Shown here one piece after another: positions 1 to 12,797 of a DNA stretch of 48,700 bases. A program made the translations under genes and the position numbers. The first letter of the stretch is position 1; each line of letters begins with the position of its first letter. The DNA is from Haplomitrium mnioides (lineage: Eukaryota > Marchantiophyta > Haplomitriopsida > Calobryales): NCBI GenBank assembly GCA_049999725.1, contig JBNGIS010038034.1, forward strand, positions 56,287 through 104,986, given 5' to 3'. A model generated the notes under the pieces. The model saw only the letters and a program-made list of their open reading frames with translations, had not been told where the DNA came from and did not search any database.

Positions 1-117
1 CCACGTGTCCATCTCTCTATAATAGCAATTGCTTTTTGCTACTCTAACTTAGTAATAGCTTTCTAGACATAGTTGACATTATTTTGAGCTATGGCTTACT
101 AAAGTTAGTGACCGTTA
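1..117. repeat. short repeated flank, possibly retrotransposon-derived
   Basis: The last 60 bases of this stretch resemble positions 9,225-9,290, just upstream of the Ty1/copia fragment. Both contain a segment like CTTACTAAAGTT followed closely by CCGTTACAC. The transposase-like homology of the next feature stops at about 118, so this is a junction with another repeat. A copia LTR or leader remnant is possible, but I see no complete LTR. Confidence 0.3.
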
Positions 118-2035
118 CACGCGACTAGATTGGAAAGAAACAAGAACAAAACCTTTACGTGCATGGGATTTGCAAAAAACATAAATGATTCTTGATACTA
201 TTTATCTAACAAAGGCTTTTAGATTCAAAGCAACAATAGCAAAACTCAGTGCAAAGCTAAGGTCACATCTAACAATGAGAACAATTTCCTCGCTTTGTTT
301 GACTCTTGACATGGTTTGGATTCAAACTAAAGCAATAGACCTTATGCTTGCATAGAATCCGTTCTAACAACTCAAGTTGCTAAGGTTTATTTGACTCAAA
401 CCTCATTTGTAAAACAACTTATCAAAACAAATATCTTGTTGCACTAAGTTGAGAAAGCATAACATCGCTTGAACTAAGCTTTGAGTCTTGTAAAAAGAGC
501 ATCATAATAACCGTAGGTTTCAAAAGAGAAGAAATTTGTTACCTTTGTCGGACTCTAAGACGAATTTTTCTTGCAATGATTTGATTTCTTCGCAAGTTTT
601 ACAAACATCAAATCTATTGCATTTTAGAGATTTAACATTTGGAAAATGATTTCTCCAATGTTTTGTAAAACCCAAAAAACTAAGAATGCAACCGAGATTT
701 TTTTTTCTTTCAAATAACTTATGTAGTAGTCATAAACTTCCCATTTTGTAAAATTATTGGGAAAGTTATAAACTTTGTAAGTGGGCATTCTCTCATAGTG
801 TATCTGAAAAAAATATCCATCTATTCACACACAAATACTCCTTTAGCAAATAGTTCTCTATTTCCAAAATTGCCTCTAGGATCTACATTTTTGAGATTTT
901 GAATCCTTTGGATTCTATCATTCCCTATTGATAATATTAATTTCAAAGCTCTTCTACAAACAACGGTACCACCAAGCAGAGTGAACCAATTGTCAACATC
1001 AGAGTATTTTCTTAGTGTTTCCCACTATAATGTGAGATCTCGATTCTTCATGCTTTGTCAAAGATACGTTTCTCTCACAGCTCTCAAAAAATCTATCTTG
1101 CACAATAACAAACAATTATTTCAACAACATGAAATTCTCCTCAATTTTAAAATTGATATCGGTTTGAGCTTTTGTTTTTCAAAGCTCTCGTCATGATGGA
1201 ATTTTCGCAAAATATTTTCACATAATACGTTTACCCACTTGCGTTTGACCCAGACAAAGAATTTTTCTGTATTGCCGATTGATTTAGTTCATAGGCAAAT
1301 CTAGCCATCGGAGATAATTCATCTTTTTGGAGATCTTGAGCATCATCGATAACACTGTTTGTTCTTTTGAAATAAATGTTCAATGGATATAGACCATCTT
1401 GAGGATTGGAAGAACTTGACCATGGCAAAATGGAATCTTTATCAATATCTTGAGCATAAGAAAAGGTTTTTTTGTAAAATAATCGTACCGTTGGCGATAG
1501 TTCCAACGAAATGTTGGTTGATTGAGACTCTTTGCTAGAATCAATTTCTAACTTGTTGTCTAAAGATTCCTTCAATTGAATTTGGTTTCTATGAGATTTC
1601 CCAATCTCATTCAGAGGTCTAACTTGATTAGAAATCACTCATTGTTTGAGTGGTGCCATAGGTGAAAGCAAATCATCTCCAGAATTGAAACAACCCATTG
1701 ATTCTATGTTGTTTGTGTTTTGAACAAACATATTTGGATCTTGAACATCATGGTCTTCTGATAAGGATGAAGAAAGGTCTACAATTGTCTAAAAGTTCTG
1801 ACTTGAGCGTCGCTTTGTTGATATGTTGGAGTAGTCAAAAGAAAGATTCAACTTTGACCGCTTGACCAACAATAAAGATCTAATGTGTGTAGAAAGTTGA
1901 TTCTTGGATCATATGCATGTATTGGGTTCCTTTTTTGATCATTTGCGTGCAAGTGGTTCACTCCTTGATCTTATCTGCGCATGGGGTTCACTCCTTGTCC
2001 TTATACACGTGAGCCCCATTCGCAATGAGTAGCAA
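118..2035 (-). pseudogene. orphan inverted fragment of the DUF7869-type transposase gene
   Basis: Read on the minus strand, this is a diverged copy of exon 1 and the start of the intron of the transposase gene found in units 1-3 on the plus strand. Shared landmarks are the 10-residue repeat segment (about 1,905-2,035), the stretch ending in GFAY-like residues near 1,290 (here RFAYELNQ), the LPGGT-like region near 965, and a preserved exon end AAAG followed by a GTAACA donor at 542. The longest open stretch is 1,231-1,638. The 5' start, exon 2, promoter and the partner methyltransferase gene are absent. Homology ends abruptly at about 118, where other repeat DNA begins. It is a truncated relic in the opposite orientation to the four main units, with no expected function. 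Confidence 0.75.
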
Positions 2036-4735
2036 TGAGTTTGTCATATATATGTTTGTGTATATAGAGGTAAAAGATACTTGACTATGTGTGAAAGATG
2101 AGTCCGACCTCATACATTAGCGTATTCATGGAGTAGTCTTGTATTCTCAATAGTCAGTGGATCAACGGTGAGAAAAAAAAATTATTGTGAGTTGTATGTA
2201 GGTTTTCTAGATCTATATAGGCAAAGTGGAAGTGATTGTTGATGGAAGGTTCCTACCAATAGTTGATGCAACCTTTACCTCCAAAGTCGATGTTGTAGGT
2301 CTGAAGTGATTGTTTTTGTCACCTTGTGGAGAATGGTCTAATGGACTGAGAAGTGGTAGGAAATGTAATGGCTGAATGTTTAAATCTTCATGCTTTGACT
2401 TGTTATTTACATTTAAATCAAAATATATTGAGTATGTTATGAAACTAAAGTAAGCATGGTGAATGCGTGTGTATGTAATGCTAGATATACAAGGAAGACT
2501 TATTTTATAGTATTTTGATGTAGTAGTATTCTCTTGGTATGATGGATTGTAGAAAGTGTCTGTAGTTTTCCTCCTTATAAGTGGTTGCCTCATTGATTGT
2601 GTGATCTCTTCATCATTTTTTATGGCAACCAAGATGCCAATGCTTTAGCTTGCAACTTCATGTTTCTATAGAGAGAGACAAAGTTATGTTTGGGGTAAGA
2701 AGGACTAAGCAATTGACTACCATCTATGCCTCACCTTCAGAGCTACTATGGGTTCCTTGTAGCCTAACATTTGTCGTCTTCCCCCAACAACATGAAGTCA
2801 ATGAGATCAATAAGCACCAAATCCAATTACATCACTTGCATGCTATCTAGTGAAGGCATTTCCAAAGTTGGTCACAACTTATTGTCCATAATCTAAAACA
2901 ATAATCATAGCTCCAAAGTATTGGCGTGGAACTAGTTTTCTGCTTTTAAGGCTACAATTTTAGCACCTACTTGTCTTAGTCTTTTGATTTACTTAGAAAC
3001 TCTTTATTTAGGTCTTTTGACTCCCTAAGGTGCTCCTATCTTAGAATTATGAGTATTTTAACTATTCAATTCCTTGATTATTTTGACCTTTAGTAGTGTC
3101 CAATGCTTAGCATATAGATCTTCATGTCATACTTTTGGTTAGTGAATGTTGTTTAGCATATAGTAGGTATGTTTGATTAGTGTATTTCTAATAATTTAGA
3201 CTTTTGCAAATAAATAAAGTGAAATGCTTGTTGTTGCCATAAGATTAGCAACAGTTATGAGTTGGTAGTTGTAATAAGTAAAGTCAAAATTTCATAGTTC
3301 TCGTAAGTAGCTAGTTGTTAAGTAATTGTCGCTAGTTCATAGTCGTGAGTGAGTATAGTCATATGCTAGTAATCAAATGATAACAATCATTAGTTAGTAG
3401 TTGATTGGTAGTGTCTTAAGATAATTTTTTGTAAGATAGATCTAGTTAGTTAACTATTGGAGATGCATAGACGTAACCAAAGTGCCACCCGTGGTATTTT
3501 GTTTTAAGGTAGTTTGACCGTCATAGCTTGTCTCTTCTACTTTGTCATACTCTATCTTTGTGATATCTCTAGTATATTCCCCAGCCAATAATCTAGCCCC
3601 CAATTTGTTTACTAACTTTTTGGTAGAGTCTAGTCATTTCAAATGTTGGCCAATTGCTAGGACTTCTATCCTAAATTAACACCGCCTGTCACCATCTTCT
3701 TAGAGGATAGGTTGATTGTCATATATAGCCTAAAAGTTCCCTATGATGACTCAAATTTGAATTTACCCATAGCTGATGTTAGAGTTTCCTCTTGTTGTAA
3801 GAATGACTATTAGCTCTTCCTACCTCTATTTGGTTCTGTACGCGTCCATCCAACTTAAGAAAATTCATCTTTGCTTCATGACCCACAGATTCGTGTTTCT
3901 ATCTCAAGGTTCTTACATTTGTCCAACAGGTCTACCACCATCTACCTCCCACTATTCAATGGGGTAGCTTGACCATCACCTCCAAACAGATGTTCAAGCT
4001 AACGTCAAGAAACCCGAGTGCCACCTTCTTGACTTACAACTTTTAGCTTTTGATTTCATAGACCCAACACAAAAACCTTACAACAATCTTTTTATATGTG
4101 TCTATTTCTTGGTCTAACTATCAATATTCTTGGCCTAATGTTAAAATTTCCCTTGCTATAAGAACCTTCTCTAACATTTGCTATCCAATTTCATAAGTGT
4201 TCTACCTAATATTAAACCTCCTCTTATTGTTAGAGAAATTGAAAAACCTTAAATGTTTCTAGTTTTGAAGGGCATATGTGACCAACCAATTGTCTTGTTA
4301 GAAGAACCAATCTTATTTCATCATCGTCATTAGATGTCTACATAAGATTCCTCATCCACTTTTAAATCTCCCCTTATTCCATACTTGATTTTAGATTCAT
4401 ATTTATTGTAAAAGCCACATAGGTATTAACATCCAACCAACTGTAAAACATTGCCAGTACCGCCCAACTTTTTGGAGTGTGATCTTACATGATACAACGG
4501 ACATTTAGCTATAGCATGACACAACTTTAGTCCTAGACCCAATTTTAGATCTTGTCTCAACTCTCAATCCTTAACCCGACATATTGACTCACTATAATAC
4601 CATTTCATAATTAGGCTTAGAACATAGAAAACATGTTTGAGTTGTCATATAGTGCATAAATCCACTATGATGAAGGCTCTAGCCCTGGTAGATCATCGTT
4701 CAAACCTAATATAGAAGGAATGTAAGCTGGGTAGA
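2036..4735. other. AT-rich spacer with no recognisable gene
   Basis: I find no convincing coding region here. Open stretches at 2,213-2,632 (minus) and 2,650-2,850 (plus) have no recognisable motif and no coding-like composition. The sequence is AT-rich and probably old decayed repeat DNA. Confidence 0.5.
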
Positions 4736-6394
4736 GTGTGGAGCTGTGTCAGCCCCCTGGTCGGAGCCTTAACTCTTTTCCAACAGAGTTAACCCCACTT
4801 AATGGCTGACGTAGTGTTTAGGGACGTTTTATAGGAGGGGCTTTGCACCGAATGGACCCCAACTTCTACTTACCAGCTCTAGAGTGCTGCGCAAAACACT
4901 CAACACACCCAAGCACACACGCCTTCTTCCAAAGTCCGCAGATGCTGGTCACTCCCCTTCTTCAGGCCTTAACCTCGAAAGGTGCCACTTGGAAGACGGG
5001 GGCAAATAGAATAGAGCATCTAACTCTTGACTACGAGGGCCTCTTGGTGGTTCCTCTCTTGAGAGCCTCAATGGGTTCTTACTTGTCTCCTAGTCCTGGC
5101 CACTAGCCAACAGTTGCTTCAGCAACCCACTTGCTCTTGCACATTCATTTCTCAAGGCATACACTGGTAGGCGGTTATACTGCTGAGTCAATTCCAAACT
5201 ATACTTCAGGAGCCCAGAACTAGACCCAATCACCAGGTTTACAAACAGGAAGCAAGTCCCAGCATCCAATTATCACAATATACTGCTGTTAGTCCTGACT
5301 TCCCCTTCCAGGGTGTCCTCAGGATTTGACAAATGGAATGCAAGCACTCTAATTACTAAGAACTCCACAGAACTACAAACGGAACACAAATCTAACTAGA
5401 CACATGCACCTATACACATTTACACATACACCTTGCCCCGCCAACATTGCAGGCCTGTCCACCTCTCAAGAGCCAATCTTTTCTCCAAAACTCCCTTCAA
5501 CTCCCCTTGGCAACTCCTCTTAGCAACTCTAGTATTCCTCTAACTCTTCACCCACACACTCAAAACCAGATAGTTTTTCAACTTCTCATGCGAGAAGCCC
5601 TGAATTTACTTCCTCATGCTCGGAAGAGGATTTCTTTAACTTCCACCTCTGGCAAACAGTCCTCTCGATTGTTGGCCACCTACTCCACCTTGAGCTTCGA
5701 AGGGATCTTCTCTGTAGTGCGCGGGCACTAACACAGCCACTCCTCTCTTGACTCCACAAGATTTTAACACTAGCAACCTTCTCCGAATGCTATTGGGACT
5801 GATCTCCTGCACAAATCAAAGCTGAGACGATACCAGGACCCCCCCTTGGTTGCCCCTCACAAAATACAAACCGAAAGAATCCTCTTCTCCTTTGAGTAGT
5901 AGTCCACCTCCAAATGTTCGTCCGCCTTCAAATGTGAGTACACCTGAGTAATTTGAGCCTCTAGAGCCTCTTGCTCAGCGATTCCTAGCACCTCCTTAGT
6001 CCACCTCTACCCTGTGATGGCCTTCCTTCACGAGTCCACCCACTTCACCCAAGGTCTCACCAGAACTCTCTCCTTCATATCCCGCTGCTTTCTCTACACC
6101 CAAAAATAGTCCCCGTAGCTTCAACGCGAGCCAGTCTATCTCCGCGCTTGTTTCCCCTCCAGCCTCCACGATTCATCCCCGCCCTTCCTTGAAGATCCCT
6201 GTTTCACTTATCCCACGGCTGAGAGGTGTAACCCGCCTTTTTACATGGCTCGTAGGTAGGGTTTTACTAGATTCAGATCTAAAAATGACACCAACAGCTG
6301 CGCCTTGTTGTTTTCTTTCCAACAAGACTGATTTCACGGGAAACCAACACCTGTAGCTCTCGCAATCTGCATTTGAATCGGCATACCTTATTGT

Positions 6395-6720
6395 TTTTGT
6401 TTTTTCCTCGTTTTAGCTTGACAACCCGTGAGATCCTTCGGATGCCAAGTAGCTGACAGGTGGCGCGTCGGAAGAGCCCGTTGAATTCCTCGAACATAGA
6501 AACCAATGAGATTCCACGGACGTTGGGCAGCTGACATGTGGTGCATCGGAGTAGCCCATTGGATTCGCAAGTCTCAAGATTCTCGAGGGATCTCTAATAT
6601 TCCCGTAGATTCTCAAATCCCGCAGAGGTGCCATGTCATCCGCAAAGCTCAAGATTCCTGAGGAATCTCTAATACTTCCGCAGATTCCCAGAGGCCCGCA
6701 TGAGCGCCATGTTTCCGAAA
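6395..6720. repeat. two diverged tandem repeat pairs inside the GC-rich block
   Basis: A unit with AGCTGACAGGTGGCGCGTCGG and GAAGAGCCCGTTG is followed about 75 bp later by AGCTGACATGTGGTGCATCGG and AGTAGCCCATTG. Next, a unit beginning CTCAAGATTC and containing GATCTCTAATATTCCCG repeats about 80 bp later with ATCTCTAATACTTCCG. The apparent minus-strand protein repeats here (such as FREATTRLREATTRF, about 6,720-6,790) come from this kind of short DNA repetition. Confidence 0.6.
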
Positions 6721-7249
6721 ATTCCTTGGAACCTAGTCGTCGCTTCTCGTAACCTCGTTGTCGCTTCGCGGAACCCCATAGTCGCCTTTTGAAACCCTGC
6801 CATTGCTTGTCCGAATACCGCCACGTCATCCGTTGCCGCGCCGTCCAACGCCGCCCCGCAAGGGGGTAGGCGGACTGTCGCAGTTGACTGGATTCCGCGG
6901 TTGACCCGCGCTGACTCCTCTTCTGTAGATGCCACGTCATCCGCAAAATAGTCCTTCATTGAGTAAGAATGTTACCTGTTATCGATGTTTCAGCATCCGC
7001 TCACAATAAGAATGGAGGCTTCCTTCGCTTAACTCCTTCCTCCGCTTGATATAAGAACTATAATAGACTCCCTATGGATCTCCTTCGAACTTTTAGCGCG
7101 CCTCGTCGAACTTTCGTCCTCGCCAATGTCGGAACTGTGATAGGTTGCCCCTTTGGTTGCTGATCCCTTGCTTCTTCTGCTGCCCGGATCATTGACATAT
7201 CATCTTTTCGCCGTTGTCCCCACTTGTGAATCCAACGGATCCCTGTTAG

Positions 7250-7890
7250 TTGGGCTCCCCACATCGTAGGACGGATCGGAACCCTTTAAATTGGGGAATC
7301 CCACTTAGAGAGTCTAAACCTTGTTAAGTTTTGCGGGGCCTGCTCATTCCCACATGACTCTCCGCGGACTCCCTGGGACTGCCACGTGTCCTCAATTTCC
7401 GTTAAGTGCGCCGGGGATGCCACGTTTCCGCAGCACCCCACGGACTCTCCCAAGCTCCGAAACTATGATAGGTTGCCGCTTCGCCCTTCCTGCTTAGCCC
7501 TATAGTTGCCTCAAGGAATCCTCCATGCAGCCGTAATAGTGACCAGTCTTTGCTTTGTCAGTCGCCACTTACCCTTTCCCGCTTGGCCTTTAAACAACCC
7601 TCCATGCCGTCGGAATAGTGACAAGTCACCTCTTTGTCTGGTCACTGCTTTGCTTATCCCTGTTTCGCCATCACTTCTGACCCGTCGGATCTTCCTTCAC
7701 GGATCTCTGTTAAGTGGGGAACCCACATAGGGAGGCTGATCGGATCCCCCTTAACTGGGGATCCCCATGTAGGGAGCGAGATCCTGTCGAACTCTTCGGA
7801 CTCCTGGGAGCCGCCACATCATCCGTCAACTCCGTGAAGCATATGGGAGCGCCACGTTTCCGCAGTGCCCCACGGACTGTGCGACCTTCC
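7250..7890. repeat. dispersed and tandem duplications inside the GC-rich block
   Basis: Three duplicated segments are visible. A unit containing CCCACAT then GGATCGGA (about 7,257-7,325) recurs at about 7,712-7,780. CTCCATGC near 7,521 recurs at 7,600 as part of a 79-bp tandem pair. GCCACGTTTCCGCAG followed by CCCCACGGACT occurs near 7,420 and again near 7,851. The pattern fits a structured non-coding repeat rather than a gene. Confidence 0.6.
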
Positions 7891-8600
7891 TTCCTTCAGG
7901 TCGATTCTTCGCATTGATCCACCTCCTTTGTTCTGATTGTAGCAGCTGGCTTCTGATTTTGGGGCGCTTTCTCCCTTCTTACCTGGGCGACCCATCGCAG
8001 GACGTCATCCTCCGAATTCATCCCGTTGCCTTCTCCTTGTACGTCGGTCATTCCGCTGGGCAAGTCCTCGCAGTGCTGCTACATCCGATTCGCTCGCGTG
8101 ATGGCCCTCTGCACGTATCTTGACTGTCCTCCCCCTCGACTTCTTGTCTCGTAATCCTTCTTGTGAATTCCTCCTTCTCGTGACTCCTCCCCCCTGATTC
8201 CTCTTCGATGTTGCTGGCTCCTTCCTCCCTCAATTCCTCCACGATTTATCCCCTTTGATTTCTGCCCTCCTCTCCTCGAATCCCTTTGTCGCTCCATTCT
8301 TCTGATCTCCCTCTCACCTCTCCTTGATTTCCTCTTGATCACCCTTGTCAGCCCTGCCTCAGTCACGATTTGCTGGGAGTTCCTTTGATCCTCCTGCTAG
8401 CCTTCTTACTTGACTCCTCTGGATTCCACAGGGCTCCCCCTTGGCTTGCAGGCTTTATGACATCCATAAGGAAAGGTAGAAAAGAAACGAAGAGAAGGGA
8501 AAGAGTAGAAAGGTGCAGGATTGGCTTAACAACAATATCACAACAAAATGTAATAACACACAACAGCCTAGCACAAACTAGAGAAATGAACTAGGCTAAG

Positions 8601-9290
8601 ACGCTTAAAATTTACAAAAATTGAAAAAACTCAGACACACCCGGCCGACAAGCTCATACACCAACCCCTCACCTTTAGCTTTGAGGTCAAATTAAGTTGA
8701 ATCTTACGCTTTAGCTCTAGTTCTTGGTGCATCATGATATACCTAAGGAGAAAGATGAATGTATGGTATTTTGGAGTGGACTATTGTTGAAAGCCTTGAA
8801 CCAAATGCAAGGTTTTAAGAGAATATACTATTGTCGTCAATAGCTATTAGAAACATGAGTTGTGAATAGGAATTGCTACACAATCATAGAATCTTGAAGG
8901 GTTCCTACTCTATAGCTTAGAATTTCCTTGATAAATATCCAATCAATAGAAACACAATCATTATAACCGTATTGTCCACATAGTATTCTGGAGTGAGGAA
9001 TTGACATCAACTCGTTGTTGAACAATCCTATTATCCTATACATATTATTCTTTTCTTGTTAATAGATCCAAAAATAGTATTGTCTAAACCAACAATACCC
9101 ACATTCTCTTTACAATGCTATAGAATTTGGAATTTATTTAGAAGATAGTGACATATACACTATACAACAAAGAAGATAAAATTGGGTTGGGAGGTTCATC
9201 CCCTTATACCTCCCAATGACTTTTTAGATATAATTGACTCTATATCTTACTCTAGTTTTATTTCTTACTAAAGTTTGTACCCGTTACACC
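8601..9290. other. spacer without a recognisable gene
   Basis: This is AT-rich sequence with no open reading frame of note. Its last 65 bases share the CTTACTAAAGTT...CCGTTACAC segment with the left edge of the window, so the copia-derived region may begin here. I could not identify LTR ends or a primer-binding site. Confidence 0.4.
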
Positions 9291-12000
9291 ACACTTCCAA
9301 AGTCAAGAATACAGTGGAGTAGTTGTTGTCAATCAGTCTAGGTCTCAAAGAAGAGATGTTTGTACAAATCTTGTTGATGAGCTTATATGCGTCCTAAGAC
9401 ATTTTGTTGCACTCACTAGAGAGAAACTTGAGCGGGTTGACTTTAGATGAAGCAAATATCAGGCTCTTGGTTGAGGAAACTAAGAGAAAATATAATTTGG
9501 GAAAGCTTGATCAAGGTTCTGCCATGTTTACCAAAAGCAGAGGAATCAAGAAAGGTGAAGATAAAAAGTCCAAGAGTAAGAGCAACCCATTCAGTGGGCA
9601 AAAGAAAGGCAGTTGCAAATGGTGGTAAGGACAAGCAAGACAAAGCACATGCCAATGTTGATGTAGTAAAAAATTTAGGTGTTGATGTTAAATCAAACCT
9701 TGCATCAAGAATAAGGCTAGCAAATTAGTACTTATGGCAATTGCTAGGAAGACAACTAACAAAGTTGTGTAGTACCTAGATTCAGGTGTCACAATTATTG
9801 CATTGGCAAAAAAGATTGGTTGAGTACACATTTAGACATTCTTCTCACATTAGTGTACCTAGGTGATGCAAGGCATTTAATGGCTTATCAAGTTAGAAAA
9901 ATATTAGTCACAATGCAACTTTGATCAAAGTCAACGAGGGCTGATTTTTACAAGGTATTGTATGTTCCAAGACTAAGCAAGAATCTACTATCTATTTGGT
10001 GTATGTATGAAGAGGAGTATGGATCCTGGATAAACAATAGACAAGCTACCATTTATAGCTCAATTAAAGAAATCATAAGGCAAGGAATAATAAAGAACAA
10101 ATTGCAAAAGATGTGTAGCAATCTCTTGAAAGAGGCACACGTTGATGTTATTACAAGTAACAAAAATGTCCATATGTCACATGAAAGACTTGCATATTTA
10201 GGATACCAAGGGTTGAACATCTTGAGGTAAGGAAGCATGATGTGTGTACTTGACTGTTTAGATAGTGGGATTTTGGACTTTTGTGTTGGATGTATCAAGG
10301 AAAAATAGAGCAAAACTATTTTTCTTAAGGAAGGAAGAAGAGCAAAGAAAATGCTACAGCTCATCTACTCATATCTGTGTGGACTAGTGAATGTACCTTC
10401 CTTAATATTTTTGACCCTTCATTAATAATTCAACAAGGAAAACATTTCTCTATATAATGAAGTCAATAAGTTAATGTTTATATAAGTTTCATAGTTTCAA
10501 AGCTCAATTTGAGAATGAGCTAGAATCAAAGATGAAAATAATCCGTACTCATGGAGGAGGAGAGTATATGTCCAAAGAATTTGCAAGCTTTTTAAGTGAG
10601 TCTAAGATCAAACACCAAGTCACAATAAGAAATTCTCTATTGCAAAACAATGTGGCAAAAAGGATGAATATAACTATAATTCATTAATAATTCAATAAGA
10701 AAAACATTTGTCTATATAATGAAGTCAATAAATTAATGTTTTTTTAAGTTTTGTAGTTTCAAGGCTCAATTTGAAAATGAGCTACAATCAAAGATGAAAA
10801 TACTCCGTACTGATATAGGAGGAGAGTATATGTGCAAAGAATTAGCAAGCTTTCTAAGAGAGCATAGGATCAAGCACCAACTCAAAACAAGAAATTCTCT
10901 AGTGCAAAACAGTATGGCAAAAAGGATAAATATGACTATAATGAAGAGTGTATGGAGCATCTTCTATGCAAGCAAAATCCAAAAAAGTTGATGAGCTCAT
11001 AGTGTGAACACAAGAAACTACCTTAGAAAGTGGTGCCATACAAAGGCTATAAATAATATGACATCAGAGGAAGTGTGGTCTGGTAAGAAGCATGATGTCC
11101 TACATTTCAAAGATTTTGGCTCTCATGTTTATGTATTAGTACCTCAAGAACTAAGAGAGAAATTAGGCGCAAAGATAGTCAAGTGTGTGTTTTGAGGATA
11201 CTCGGAGGGCTCCAAATGGTAAAGGTTGTTCAATTGTGAGACAAAGCAAATAATCAAGAGTCAAGACATGGTGTTTGATGAGAAACCGCTAGAGGATCTT
11301 GCAAGTTCACTTGCAATTGGCAAAGGAGCGAGTTTGGAAGTCTTCACATGAAGGGAGAAAATGGTGGTCAAAGAGTACGAAATTGGTTAGCTATGCACCT
11401 CATATTTTGGGAAAAAAACTAAAATTAGAGACAATGAGGGAATAATTTCAGTAGTGAGAGTACTATTGGTAGTTGAGAGTACACTTGTGGAAGAAGAGAA
11501 CATGGAGACAAGATGTTCTATGAGACTAAGTAGCTAGCTAGTGCAGTTAGATCTTGCAGTACCAAGTACATTGTCGGCCAATGTGGCCATGGTACTAGAG
11601 GAGGCGCTATCGAGGAAGGATTGTCAAGCATGGGAGTTGGCTTGTATGGAGAAACTAGATTCACTCCATAAAATCCACACCTAGAGTTGAATCAATCTTC
11701 CCATAGAAGGAAAGCTATGGGGTGCAAGTGGGTACTGAAGGTCAAATACCAAGTTAATGGGTGAGTGGAAAGATACATGGAAGTTATAGTTACCAAGAGA
11801 TTCACACAAATTGCTCAAGTAGACTATACATAAACCATTGCACCAATTGCAAAGTTTCCTTTAATCACATGTTTGTTGGTTGTTGGTGCAATGATGAATT
11901 GAAAGGTATATCATGTTGATGTCAAGATACTGATCTTGAATAGAGAATTTGAAGAAGAGATCTATATACAGAGATCAAAAGGATATCTATCAAATTATTC
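9291..12000 (+). pseudogene. decayed Ty1/copia retrotransposon polyprotein (gag to reverse transcriptase start)
   Basis: Fragments in copia order are visible across several frames. Gag-like LLVEETKRKYN lies near 9,460. A basic, CKWW-like remnant lies near 9,610. The protease active site YLDSGV lies near 9,776, and VLYVPRLSKNLLSI near 9,960. The GAG-pre-integrase segment SHERLAYLGYQGLNILR lies near 10,180, followed by a degenerate CxxC (CVGCIKEK). Integrase-core pieces lie at 10,530-10,680 and again at 10,790-10,980 (RTDIGGEYM). The integrase C-terminal part SEEVWSGKKHDV...KIVKCVF lies at 11,060-11,195, and a reverse-transcriptase start (WELACMEKLDSLHKIHT) near 11,630. Many stops and frameshifts, loss of the first integrase catalytic region and no visible LTRs mark it as a dead internal fragment. 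The order protease-integrase-RT is what assigns it to Ty1/copia. Confidence 0.9.
10419..10945 (+). repeat. 262-bp tandem duplication within the copia integrase
   Basis: A segment starting ATTAATAATTCAA at 10,421 recurs from 10,683 with the same order of landmarks, including AAAACATTT, TATATAATGAAGTCAATAA, and GGAGGAGAGTATATGT. The period is 262 bp. Both halves encode the same integrase segment (GGEYM followed by KE and IKHQ). The first copy has H where the second keeps the catalytic-type D of RTD. It is a local duplication that arose in the dead element. Confidence 0.85.
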
Positions 12001-12797
12001 AGATCGATTTGATTGTATCTGTATTCCTTCCCCCTTAAAAGTTTGCGTTATTTCACTACGATAATGACGGTACTAATGGTACTGAAGCAATTGGGATATT
12101 ATCACTTGAACGGGTGGTGGAAGAGGATGAATAGCAATAAGTACTTGTTTAGTCGACTCAAATTATCATCTCATATATAAATCTACTATTATAATATTAA
12201 GATTCAACCTCGCAATGAAATTCTTGTGCTAACTATTTTTGTACTAGGTACATCTCCACAGGCAGTAAGAGGGGGGAAGGACATATCCCAACTCTCGATC
12301 GAATTCCCCACCCGGATTTTATTTTATTTTTTTGGGTAGGGGGATTAACAAATGATCGAATAGCTTTTCTAACTTTCAACTTATCATTTGTTGTGGTAGA
12401 ACAAGTTAGTTCACCTGATGTGAAAAAGGATCCAGACTCTGCTACAAAGCATGAAAAAAAATTTGGTTAACACTTTTCGTATTGGATGAATCAATCAGTA
12501 GAAGGTGACACGGAGATTGAGTCCACCAGCAGTGGGTAGGAGTTGGTGGTGGAAAATGGGTGAATCCTTCCCGGAATGATTCGAGACAAACCCCCATCGA
12601 CGAGTGGACTTCGATTGGTTGGGACATGGACGGAGATGAAAGTAATAAGAAGAGAAGAGAAGTTTACCTACTCATAGAGACTTGAAAACGTACAAACCTT
12701 TTCTGGCCCTTTCCACTAACTCAAGGAGCAAACCCTCCATGTACCCCCACCCGATATCAAATATCACCCCAATAAGCAAAAATAAGAGGGAAGGAAA
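12001..12797. other. spacer between the copia relic and the first transposon end
   Basis: I see no gene, RNA or repeat I can name. A poly-T/A run and a G-rich stretch (about 12,260-12,350) are present. The open stretches at 12,442-12,627 (minus) and 12,682-12,870 (plus) show no motif, and the second overlaps a transposon terminus. Confidence 0.4.

Larger units (their letters stand above)
4736..8600. repeat. GC-rich block of decayed repetitive DNA, unassigned
   Basis: Base composition rises sharply compared with both flanks, and CpG is retained far better than in the rest of the window. The block holds several diverged tandem or dispersed repeats, described separately, and recurrent GCCACGT elements. 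Minus-strand open stretches (8,079-8,563 and 6,388-6,959) are repeat-driven or rich in R, E and G and show no recognised domain. It could be the untranslated part or LTR of a large retroelement, or an insertion from a different compositional domain. I cannot name a family. Confidence 0.45.

Noticed and set aside
2213-2850. Two small open frames in the AT-rich spacer
   Set aside because: Length is compatible with chance and no motif is visible.
3676-3700. CACCGCCTGTCACC, similar to the conserved end of small-subunit rRNA
   Set aside because: Only a dozen bases match and the flanks show no rRNA sequence or structure.
4843-5731. Two plus-strand open frames in the GC-rich block
   Set aside because: No recognised motif, no supporting homology between copies, and a proline/serine/leucine composition expected from frame-shadow of GC-rich DNA.
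6388-8563. Overlapping minus-strand open frames including an R/E/G-rich one
   Set aside because: Overlapping frames on both strands and repeat-derived peptide repeats. There is no domain to support any one frame.
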